DNA from: JAEYZS01 sp031374125
Lineage (GTDB): Bacteria > Bdellovibrionota > Bdellovibrionia > Bdellovibrionales > JAEYZS01
Direction of reading: 5' to 3'
NCBI GenBank assembly: GCA_031374125.1
Contig: JANMFM010000107.1
Location: forward strand, 1-13,495
DNA length: 13,495 bases
A model generated the notes under the pieces. The model did no database searches and was not told where the DNA came from. It saw only the letters and a list, made by a program, of their open reading frames with translations. Both the position numbers and the translations under genes were made by a program. Shown piece after piece: positions 5,829 to 12,451 of this stretch (its first letter is position 1; every line of letters starts with the position of its first letter).

Positions 5829-6188
5829 TTAATCTACTTTGTCACAAATGTAAGTCACTTCACAACCCCAAGAGAATACCGCTCGACACGTTTCTCCTTC
5901 CGCACATGCTGCTTGAGTACATGTTTTCGGACCACAAGAATTTGAGCTCAAACTGATTTTATCGAAAGTACATGCATATCTAGCTTTGTTGGTTGGCGCT
6001 ACGGCTTGAGTTCTATAACACGTTAATCCTCCTACAGACTTCTCTGTTTTGACAACTCCATTGAATGGAATCTCAGAGGTGTTTATCTCTTCTACATTCA
6101 GGGCCATGTAAATGGCTCGATGATCAATCTGTTGGGCATACGAACTTGATGCCAGCAGCAGTCCTACAATTAATATTTTTAGATTCAT
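5829..6188 (-). CDS. Small secreted cysteine-rich protein
   Basis: The start is the ATG at 6188-6186 with GGGGGA five bases upstream; the frame continues further upstream but only antisense to the LysR gene. The 119-residue product has a signal peptide (MNLKILIVGLLLASSSYAQQ, likely cut after SYA). It is not a lipoprotein: there is no cysteine at the cleavage site. The mature part contains eight cysteines: two in LTCYRTQ and RYACTF, and six in the last third (NSCGPKTCTQAACAEGETC, then WGCEVTYIC). The even number suggests four disulfides in a compact extracytoplasmic fold. I do not recognise the family. It is divergent from a LysR-type gene, and its candidate -10 box (TATATT, 6225-6220) has a poor -35 overlapped by a LysR-type palindrome, so it may be the regulator's target. 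Confidence 0.75.
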   Translation of the reverse strand: MNLKILIVGLLLASSSYAQQIDHRAIYMALNVEEINTSEIPFNGVVKTEKSVGGLTCYRTQAVAPTNKARYACTFDKISLSSNSCGPKTCTQAACAEGETCRAVFSWGCEVTYICDKVD

Positions 6189-6219
6189 TTTTTCCCCCTT
6201 AGTGGTTTCGTTAAAATAA

Positions 6220-6225
6220 AATATA
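6220..6225 (-). promoter_or_regulatory. Candidate -10 box of the cysteine-rich gene
   Basis: TATATT on the minus strand, five of six matches to the consensus. At the expected -35 position the sequence is non-consensus and overlaps the first T-N11-A palindrome, as seen at activator-dependent promoters. Transcription would start near 6213, about 25 bases before the start codon. Confidence 0.45.
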
Positions 6226-6237
6226 TCCAAATTATTG

Positions 6238-6283
6238 ATTTCTTCTATGGAAATGATGTAAAAGAACATTTCTAATATGGAAA
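6238..6283. promoter_or_regulatory. Paired T-N11-A palindromes, probable LysR-type operator
   Basis: Two related palindromes, ATTTC-TTCTATG-GAAAT (6238-6254) and ATTTC-TAATATG-GAAAC (6268-6284), agree at 14 of 17 positions and have centres 30 bp apart. Both contain the T-N11-A core that LysR-type regulators bind. Relative to the inferred start of the cysteine-rich gene (near 6213) their centres fall at about -33 and -63. This is the classical layout of an activation site at -35 and a recognition site near -65. The second overlaps the LysR start codon, which would also allow autorepression. Confidence 0.6.
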
Positions 6284-7143
6284 CACTGAGACTGACCCAA
6301 TTTAAAACCATCGTTGAAGCCGGCGGCCTTCTTAAGGCGAGCGAAATATTAGGTATTTCTGGTGGAGGCCTTTCTAAATCCATGGCCGTTCTTGAAAAGG
6401 AAGTTGGATATAAGTTATTTCTTCCAAAAGGGCGAGGTTTAGAACTGACTGAAAGAGGGCGACGCTTCTATGAAAGAGTACCTGAAACTTTAAAGGCCAT
6501 TGAAGCTTTGATGGAAACCAGAGAACCTTTAAAAAACACGCTCAAGATTGTAAGCTTCGAAGTTTTTACGACTTATTTTTTAGCCGATGTCGTTTCAAAA
6601 TATTTTCATAATCACAATGTTGAAATACGCGAGGCAATACCGGGCCAAATGGAATCTTTAATTGCTGATGGACACAGTGACGTTGGAATAACTTACCTCC
6701 CCATTCCTAGAGCTGGTATTGAGTTTCTAAAAGTAGGAAAAATACGTATGGGAATATTTGGACTGAAAGGTTCTTGGAAAGAGACCTCTGTTAAAAGATT
6801 ACCGTTCATTACGCCCATTGCTCCTCTGGAAGGAATGCCCTCAGGAATGCAAGGGCTTGATGGGTGGCCGGAGCATCTTTTCGAAAGAACCATTCAATAC
6901 CGCGTAGAGATGATGGAAACTGCCATTCAATTATCCCAACGTGGAGTGGCCGTTTCATTTTTACCGGAATTCATTGTGAAAGAGGTCAATCGCATTTCCT
7001 CTTCCAATTTATCTTTAGAAGAACTGCCTCTACCTGCCACTGTCAAACCCGTGTATCGAGATGTTTTTTTGATTCATCGAAGAGAATCCGAGGAAACCAA
7101 AGCCATGCGAGATCTCGCGAAGGCTTTGAGACAATTGACATAA
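6277..7143 (+). CDS. LysR-family transcriptional regulator
   Basis: The 288-residue length and layout are typical of LysR regulators, which bind DNA as tetramers and respond to small molecules. Residues 1-60 form the winged helix-turn-helix: LTQFKTIVEAGGLLKASEIL, then SGGGLSKSMAVLEKEVGYKLF and the wing LTERGRRFYERV. A linker helix follows. The effector-binding part starts near residue 88 (LKIVSFEVFTTYFLADVVSK) with the two-lobed periplasmic-binding-protein-like pattern, including SDVGITYLP and GVAVSFLPEFIVKEV. No strong ribosome site precedes the ATG at 6277, so expression may be low. The gene is divergent from the cysteine-rich secreted protein across 88 bases carrying two T-N11-A sites, and convergent with the 1204-residue gene, whose stop lies 23 bases away. 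The inducer is unknown. Confidence 0.93.
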   Translation: METLRLTQFKTIVEAGGLLKASEILGISGGGLSKSMAVLEKEVGYKLFLPKGRGLELTERGRRFYERVPETLKAIEALMETREPLKNTLKIVSFEVFTTYFLADVVSKYFHNHNVEIREAIPGQMESLIADGHSDVGITYLPIPRAGIEFLKVGKIRMGIFGLKGSWKETSVKRLPFITPIAPLEGMPSGMQGLDGWPEHLFERTIQYRVEMMETAIQLSQRGVAVSFLPEFIVKEVNRISSSNLSLEELPLPATVKPVYRDVFLIHRRESEETKAMRDLAKALRQLT

Positions 7144-7166
7144 GATTTTTTTTAACTCGGGAGTCA

Positions 7167-10100
7167 TCACTTCGGTGGCGGTGGTAATGGACCAGAGCTG
7201 TAGTTGTTTGCAAATAACAATCGACAAACCTGACCTACCGCTCTTGAACCTGGAAATTGACCCGAAGCACTTGTAGTTTTCTCGATAATGTGTTCCGTAA
7301 TGGTTTTTCCACCAAATAAAATACGACTCAGTGCACGCGTGCCATTCCTTGCGGTGGTGATCGCCATGAGGTTACTGAGCAATTGCCCAGTGATATTCTC
7401 GTAGAGTTTATAATATATTTGGAAACCTATTCGCAATTTTGTAATTCGTTTATTTGCCCACTCAAGAATCATGGGATGATTTCTAATTGCTAAAGGTACA
7501 TCTCTTAAAACCCAACCGGTTGCAATTTCGAAAGTTTGTTCAAACTTCAAACTCAAGCCCGTGAACGGTAAGAAAAATGCAATAAAGTAGCCCAAGAAAT
7601 AGAAGTCTAAATCCACTCTACCTAAAGTTGCCATTCCCGTGATGGTCATCAAAATAAATGCCGGTCCCATATTGTGATAAATGATTTCGGAATTGTACTT
7701 ATGATGATCCCACCATTTATTATTTTTATTGTGAGTAAACTGGTAACGATACCAAGACCAGAATCCTTTTTTTGCATATTCATTTTCCGGAATCTGATCA
7801 AATCCGCCCAGTTTATCAACGCGCGTGTCTTGTTGGATCTTTACCCATACATCGGCAAAAATACTGATGAGCAGTCCCGCTAAATAGCCCATAAATACGT
7901 TACGGGACAAATAGAATGCGGAGTTGTCGCTGAACATTTGATCAAACAAAGGTTTATTCGGGCCGTCTTGAATCCCCGCCGTGAGCACGAACAGAAGGGC
8001 TAGCTCCATGGGTTTATCTACCAAAAGAGATACAATATTAGCTCTCACCGCCCTCGCCATTGCCGAGGCTTTTTTCATTTGCTGTTCCGCAATTACAAAT
8101 CTTCTAATTTTACCATTTGTTTCAGAATCAAGACTACGAATCGTGTGGTGGGTGTTGGCCGTACTCATCTTGCTCAAGAAATTAACGCTGTTATGTACTA
8201 AAGCATAAGCTTTTTTATAGTTTTCATCGGTAGCTTCAGTTTCCACAATTCGTTTGGGATCAATAAGATCGGCCATCGCTTGTTTTTTATTATCGATAAA
8301 CCATTTTTTAATTTCTTCGCGCGAAAGACCTGGAGACTGTACCGTCTCCGTTTCTGCCTGCAGCGAAAGATATCGTCTCAAGGAATTCTCCACCAGGATG
8401 TCGTAATAACTCGAAAAGAAAGTTCTCGCATCGTAGGAGAGCTTACTGATATCCTTTGTCGAAAGCTTTTTGGTCATGCCCGGACGCTCTGACAATTTCA
8501 CAACTTTATCTAAATCATAATTTAAATATTTAGTAAGGGCCTCTAACGAATGGGTCAGAGCCTCTTTGCCGATTTGCTTTTCAATTGGAGCTATTGAGTT
8601 TTCAAAGTTTTTTAAAGCAGCATATTGTTCTGAATGAGAAATACGGCTCAGTTGAACTCCAACTTCTTGCCATACCCATCGGTTACCGCCGTTCCAGAAA
8701 CTCGGAGGGGTGACTTGTCCTAATTCGGTGGCGACCGCTCTCCTAAAGAAATTCGGATAGAGCATAAAAGTTAGCGCCATTCTTGGATGAAGAGCCAGAA
8801 TACGTGAAATATAAAAATAGTTCCAAGTCGTTGCGTAGAATACACCGGATTTAGTGAAGGCTGCAAAAGAGAAGATAAAATGTGAAAGGGCTCCCGCAAA
8901 ATTTTCTACATTTTTAAATTTTTTCCACTGAGTACCGACCCACTTAGCGCCAGAAACTGCCGTAGGAAGATTCACTTCGGTGAACAAACTGATTGCTCCC
9001 CAAAGTTTTGTTTTTAAAGAAAATTCTGTCAATACTTGATCTTTATTGTACTGAGATTCCATTTTCATTACAAATTCTCTAGCCATGCTTGATAGCTCTT
9101 CGCTAGAAAGCACTTGTTCCTCTTTAATGTTTTTCTTTTTTTCGTCTGAAAGTGCGTTTAAATACTCTTGACGCATTTCTTTTTGACGACGAATAAAATT
9201 CGGAACAAGTCGTCGAGTAAATTCCATTATACCCGTTTTTCCTTCTGCTGAACGCCAGGTTAAGGACGGAGATTTTCCAAAATCTTTCACTAAATAATAA
9301 GTATTCACTAAAATGTGCGGTATTCCCACCACCAGAGCAAGGATACTGAACATTGCACTGACCCCGACCGAAGTTCTTTTCCATGCCCCGTCTGCAAGGT
9401 ATGTTTCGTATACATTTAACGGATTAAAACCCGAGAGAGTGCTGGTGGCTGTTTTATAGGATACATCAGCAAAATCCACGACTTTACCAAAAGCAGACGC
9501 GCCAATATATTCCACCATTTCCAATGTAGATTTTAAAGCGTAAAGACTTTGATCCGGGAAAAAGTAGGCTACCCCTGCAGCCGCAAGTGTTCCGAGAGAA
9601 TAGCGAACCGTTTTGTTGGTCGCTAATTCTTTGGCTAGCTCATGCATATCCGAAATTTTAGTTCGGTCTCTTTTTAATGCTACGGCAATAGTAACAATTT
9701 TCTCTTTTAACTTTCCCACTTCGGCTGGACGCGGAATAGTCATTTGTTGCCAAACCAGACTTAAGCTGCCAATCAGCGTGCGCTGTTTTTGAAGGTTGTC
9801 GTGGACCTTCCCCATCGCTTCTTTCAATGGCTTTTCAAAAGTCTCCGAAAGAATTTTAAGTTGCTCTTCACTCAATCTATCGCCAGAAGATTTTATTTTT
9901 TGCAGTTGATCGAGTTGATTTTTCAGATTCAGTTGTAGGTTTTTTTTGAAAGCTTCATCGTTCGAATCTTTTCCGACCTCTGCTAAATTTGCATTGAAAG
10001 CTTCCACGAAAGGTTCCAGAGCTTGAATCACACGCATAAGATGTCCGGGTTCTGTGCCGTTCACCGCCACGTTGAATAACACTCTCTGCATTTGGGCGGC

Positions 10101-10781
10101 AAAATTAAATAAGCCAGCCTCGTAAGGTTTATCATTGATGTAGAGCACATTATTTCGAATATTGAAACTGCTGATACTTTCCACTCCGTGTACAGGAACT
10201 CTAAAAATCGGCAGTTCATTTTTTCCCAGTCTAAAATAATCTAGATCAATAAAAGAAATGTGTCGGAAGTTTTCTTGAACATTGTAAGAATTCTTTTCAA
10301 TGAAAACTACGTAGTTGCCCAAAACGCCGAGTGCTTCGATGGGCACACGAAAATGATGGATTAACTTTCCTTCAATTAAAATTTGAAACTTCTCACTTCC
10401 TTCAGGAACAGCGCCATCAAAATTATCGTAAAGACTCTCGGAAGCTTTGAATTGTTTTAAAGGATGAAATTTGCCCGTTAAAACTTTAAACATCACACTG
10501 GACGGAGAGGCACTTTTGATTTCCTTGGCATTGGTATCAACAAAATCCTGTCGGAGAAGCGACCAGTAATCTAACGGATTGGTTTTACTGCTTCCTAAAA
10601 GATTTTGATAAAGCCCATCGTAGACGGCTTCCGAATTTTTATCTGGAACTGGAGGCGTAGCATCTGCCAGAATTGATGTTTTAGTCGAGTCATCCGCTCT
10701 GGCAATTGGCGCCATCACCATTTGCAGAATAATAACGACCGATAGAGCTCTCTTTAGAAGTTGATTCCCAGAAACTACCAT
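7167..10781 (-). CDS. Very large exported/membrane protein of unknown function (1204 residues)
   Basis: I do not recognise this protein. It starts with a signal peptide or anchor (LLKRALSVVIILQMVMAPIARA|DD, cut near residue 29). Residues 30-250 look like a soluble beta-rich extracytoplasmic domain: FQILIEGKLIHHFRVPIEAL and IDLDYFRLGKNELPIFRVPV. A helical charged segment follows (about 265-380). Hydrophobic segments that could cross the membrane lie near 394-409, 474-497, 630-650, 918-938, 962-980, 1036-1053 and 1058-1078, separated by helical charged stretches (530-590, 720-910). A charged aromatic patch at 1004-1030 (FWSWYRYQFTHNKNNKWWDH) precedes the last two. There is one cysteine (1186), and the tail ends in PLPPPPK. 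The start ATG at 10781 has only a weak GGGTAA ribosome site. It appears to stand alone, with a structured leader and a candidate promoter at 10890-10919. Confidence 0.8.
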   Translation of the reverse strand: MVVSGNQLLKRALSVVIILQMVMAPIARADDSTKTSILADATPPVPDKNSEAVYDGLYQNLLGSSKTNPLDYWSLLRQDFVDTNAKEIKSASPSSVMFKVLTGKFHPLKQFKASESLYDNFDGAVPEGSEKFQILIEGKLIHHFRVPIEALGVLGNYVVFIEKNSYNVQENFRHISFIDLDYFRLGKNELPIFRVPVHGVESISSFNIRNNVLYINDKPYEAGLFNFAAQMQRVLFNVAVNGTEPGHLMRVIQALEPFVEAFNANLAEVGKDSNDEAFKKNLQLNLKNQLDQLQKIKSSGDRLSEEQLKILSETFEKPLKEAMGKVHDNLQKQRTLIGSLSLVWQQMTIPRPAEVGKLKEKIVTIAVALKRDRTKISDMHELAKELATNKTVRYSLGTLAAAGVAYFFPDQSLYALKSTLEMVEYIGASAFGKVVDFADVSYKTATSTLSGFNPLNVYETYLADGAWKRTSVGVSAMFSILALVVGIPHILVNTYYLVKDFGKSPSLTWRSAEGKTGIMEFTRRLVPNFIRRQKEMRQEYLNALSDEKKKNIKEEQVLSSEELSSMAREFVMKMESQYNKDQVLTEFSLKTKLWGAISLFTEVNLPTAVSGAKWVGTQWKKFKNVENFAGALSHFIFSFAAFTKSGVFYATTWNYFYISRILALHPRMALTFMLYPNFFRRAVATELGQVTPPSFWNGGNRWVWQEVGVQLSRISHSEQYAALKNFENSIAPIEKQIGKEALTHSLEALTKYLNYDLDKVVKLSERPGMTKKLSTKDISKLSYDARTFFSSYYDILVENSLRRYLSLQAETETVQSPGLSREEIKKWFIDNKKQAMADLIDPKRIVETEATDENYKKAYALVHNSVNFLSKMSTANTHHTIRSLDSETNGKIRRFVIAEQQMKKASAMARAVRANIVSLLVDKPMELALLFVLTAGIQDGPNKPLFDQMFSDNSAFYLSRNVFMGYLAGLLISIFADVWVKIQQDTRVDKLGGFDQIPENEYAKKGFWSWYRYQFTHNKNNKWWDHHKYNSEIIYHNMGPAFILMTITGMATLGRVDLDFYFLGYFIAFFLPFTGLSLKFEQTFEIATGWVLRDVPLAIRNHPMILEWANKRITKLRIGFQIYYKLYENITGQLLSNLMAITTARNGTRALSRILFGGKTITEHIIEKTTSASGQFPGSRAVGQVCRLLFANNYSSGPLPPPPK

Positions 10782-10817
10782 TTTTGTTACCCAAACCTTT
10801 AATCATTGCCCACACAA

Positions 10818-10860
10818 TGCGCCATCCTCAGCCTTGACTTAAAACAAGTCAGAAGGCGCA
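10818..10860 (-). other. Hairpin in the 5' leader of the large membrane-protein gene
   Basis: TGCGCC (10818-10823) pairs with GGCGCA (10855-10860) around an inner 6-bp stem TGACTT/AAGTCA. An alternative extends the inner stem with GCCT/AGGC across a two-base bulge. Only one of the two outer pairings can form. The T run lies on the 5' side in the transcribed direction, so this is not a terminator. It lies about 40 bases before the start codon and could control translation. Confidence 0.4.
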
Positions 10861-10870
10861 AAAAAAGCCT

Positions 10871-10936
10871 TAAAAATTGCATATAGATGCTTATAAGTGA
10901 TTAGGCCTATACTCCGCAAGTAAAGTGCAATTTTTA
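10871..10936. promoter_or_regulatory. Inverted repeat flanking a candidate promoter, divergent control region
   Basis: TAAAAATTGCA (10871-10881) and TGCAATTTTTA (10926-10936) form a perfect 11-bp inverted repeat 44 bases apart. Between them, on the minus strand, TTGCGG (10919-10914), 18 bases and TATAAG (10895-10890) make a candidate promoter for the large gene. The arms would then flank the promoter, as operator pairs do. The spacer also holds the 8-bp palindrome TAGGCCTA. No gene is visible in 10782-11068. Confidence 0.42.
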
Positions 10937-10991
10937 TGCACACTTAAACCCTCAATGCTATCCACGAGTTGGATCTAAATAATCAATCTGT

Positions 10992-11020
10992 TTGTCTTTT
11001 ATCCGAGAAACTTCTATAAA
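10992..11020 (+). promoter_or_regulatory. Promoter of the isocitrate dehydrogenase gene
   Basis: TTGTCT (10992-10997), exactly 17 bases, then TATAAA (11015-11020), which matches the -10 consensus at five of six positions. Transcription would start near 11027, giving a leader of about 85 bases to the ATG at 11111. Confidence 0.65.
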
Positions 11021-11110
11021 CGAATTTACGACGAAAAAGCTTTGTTTTGACCAAACTGGGGCTTTATCATGTCAATTGGACTTAAAAATTTACATCAAAG
11101 AGGACCACTC

Positions 11111-12337
11111 ATGACTAAAATCAAAGTTGCAAATCCCATTGTTGAACTCGACGGCGATGAAATGACAAGAATCATCTGGAAATTCATCAAAGAAAAATTA
11201 ATCCTTCCATATCTTGATATCGAAATTAAATATTATGATCTCGGCATGGAAAGCCGTGATGCTACTCGCGATAAAGTAACTGTAGATGCCGCGGAAGCCA
11301 TCAAGAAATATAATGTAGGCATCAAATGCGCGACCATCACTCCGGATGAAGCACGCGTAAAAGAATTCAACTTAAAGCAAATGTGGAAGTCGCCAAACGG
11401 TACGATCAGAAATATTCTTGATGGTACAGTTTTCCGTGAACCCATCATTTGTAAAAACGTTCCTAGATTAGTTGCGAACTGGACTGCTCCAATTTGCATT
11501 GGCCGTCATGCTTTCGGTGACCAATACCGCGCAACAGATTTTGTGACAAAAGGAAAAGGCAAGCTCACTATCACTTTTCAACCAGAAAATGGTGGCGAAA
11601 CAATTTCTCATGAAGTTTATAATTTCAAAAGCGATGGTATCGCATTAGCCATGTACAATACGGATGAATCAATCTCAGGCTTTGCAAGATCTTGCTTTAA
11701 CCAAGCTCTATCAAAAAAATGGCCTTTATATCTTTCAACTAAAAATACGATTTTAAAAAAATATGATGGTAGATTTAAAGATATCTTCGAAGACATTTTT
11801 CAAAAAGAATTCAAAACAAAATTCGAAGCAGCAGATATCACCTATGAACATCGCTTGATCGATGACATGGTGGCATCAGCATTGAAATGGAATGGAAACT
11901 TTGTTTGGGCTTGCAAGAACTACGATGGCGATGTGCAGTCTGATACTGTGGCTCAAGGTTTTGGTTCCCTCGGACTTATGACTTCTGTGCTTGTGACTCC
12001 CGATGGAAAAACCATGGAAGCAGAAGCTGCTCACGGAACAGTGACTCGTCACTATCGCCAACATCAACAAGGTAAACCTACTTCTACAAATCCCATCGCT
12101 TCGATTTTTGCATGGACACGTGGATTAGAACATCGTGGAAATTTAGATAAGAACGAAGCTCTTGTAAAATTTGCGCGAACTCTTGAAAAAGTTTGTGTGG
12201 ATACAGTTGAAGCTGGTTTCATGACAAAAGATTTAGCAGTTTGTATCTATGGAGAAAAAATTCCTGCGGATAAATATCTCAATACAGAACCGTTCTTAGA
12301 AAAATTAGATCAGAATCTTAAAAAAGCTCTTGCTTAG
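11111..12337 (+). CDS. icd: NADP-dependent isocitrate dehydrogenase, homodimeric eukaryote-like type
   Basis: The enzyme oxidatively decarboxylates isocitrate to 2-oxoglutarate with NADP in the cytosol (TCA cycle). I chose the ATG at 11111 because AGAGGA precedes it by six bases and the product (408 residues, MTKIKVANPIVELDGDEMTR) then aligns with the N-terminus of animal IDH1. A start at 11069 would add 14 residues. Residue numbers nearly coincide with human IDH1: substrate-binding SPNGTIRN (94-101), Arg109 and Arg132 in GRHAFGDQYR, and catalytic Tyr139. The catalytic Lys211 is in YLSTKNTILKKYDG, and metal-binding Asp251, Asp274 and Asp278 are in LIDDMV and YDGDVQSD. Arg313-His314 in GTVTRHYR correspond to the human NADP-selecting pair. 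All catalytic residues are present. It has its own promoter, and a strong hairpin follows the stop. Confidence 0.97.
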   Translation: MTKIKVANPIVELDGDEMTRIIWKFIKEKLILPYLDIEIKYYDLGMESRDATRDKVTVDAAEAIKKYNVGIKCATITPDEARVKEFNLKQMWKSPNGTIRNILDGTVFREPIICKNVPRLVANWTAPICIGRHAFGDQYRATDFVTKGKGKLTITFQPENGGETISHEVYNFKSDGIALAMYNTDESISGFARSCFNQALSKKWPLYLSTKNTILKKYDGRFKDIFEDIFQKEFKTKFEAADITYEHRLIDDMVASALKWNGNFVWACKNYDGDVQSDTVAQGFGSLGLMTSVLVTPDGKTMEAEAAHGTVTRHYRQHQQGKPTSTNPIASIFAWTRGLEHRGNLDKNEALVKFARTLEKVCVDTVEAGFMTKDLAVCIYGEKIPADKYLNTEPFLEKLDQNLKKALA

Positions 12338-12358
12338 TAAATAAATTGAATAAGAAGT

Positions 12359-12383
12359 TAGTGCTCCTTCGAGGAGCACTAAT
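12359..12383 (+). terminator. Strong 11-bp hairpin after icd, no T tract
   Basis: TTAGTGCTCCT and AGGAGCACTAA are perfect complements around TCG, starting 21 bases after the icd stop. The sequence after it (TAATAACGCATC) lacks a T run, so it is either an atypical or Rho-assisted terminator or an mRNA 3'-end stabiliser. Confidence 0.5.
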
Positions 12384-12438
12384 AACGCATCACAACTCAA
12401 AAAAGCTCAATATTCTTCCAATCAAGTCCCTTTCGCTT

Positions 12439-12444
12439 TACAAT
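12439..12444 (+). promoter_or_regulatory. Candidate -10 box just upstream of the M23 peptidase gene
   Basis: TACAAT matches the -10 consensus at five of six positions; the -35 at 17 bases (TTCCAA) is weak. Only seven bases separate it from the ATG at 12452, and there is no ribosome site, so the message would be leaderless or nearly so if this box is used. Confidence 0.35.
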
Positions 12445-12451
12445 TTAGTCA

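Noticed and set aside
5709..5945. 78-codon plus-strand frame overlapping the tRNA
   Set aside because: It starts inside tRNA-Leu and runs antisense to the cysteine-rich gene; a shadow frame.
6189..6383. 65-codon upstream extension of the cysteine-rich gene
   Set aside because: It is antisense to the LysR coding sequence and the operator region, and it would hide the signal peptide; the ATG at 6188-6186 has a good ribosome site.
7144..7166. Bidirectional terminator between the LysR gene and the large gene
   Set aside because: There is a T8 run and a tiny ACTC-GG-GAGT palindrome, but in the wrong order to act as a terminator for either gene.
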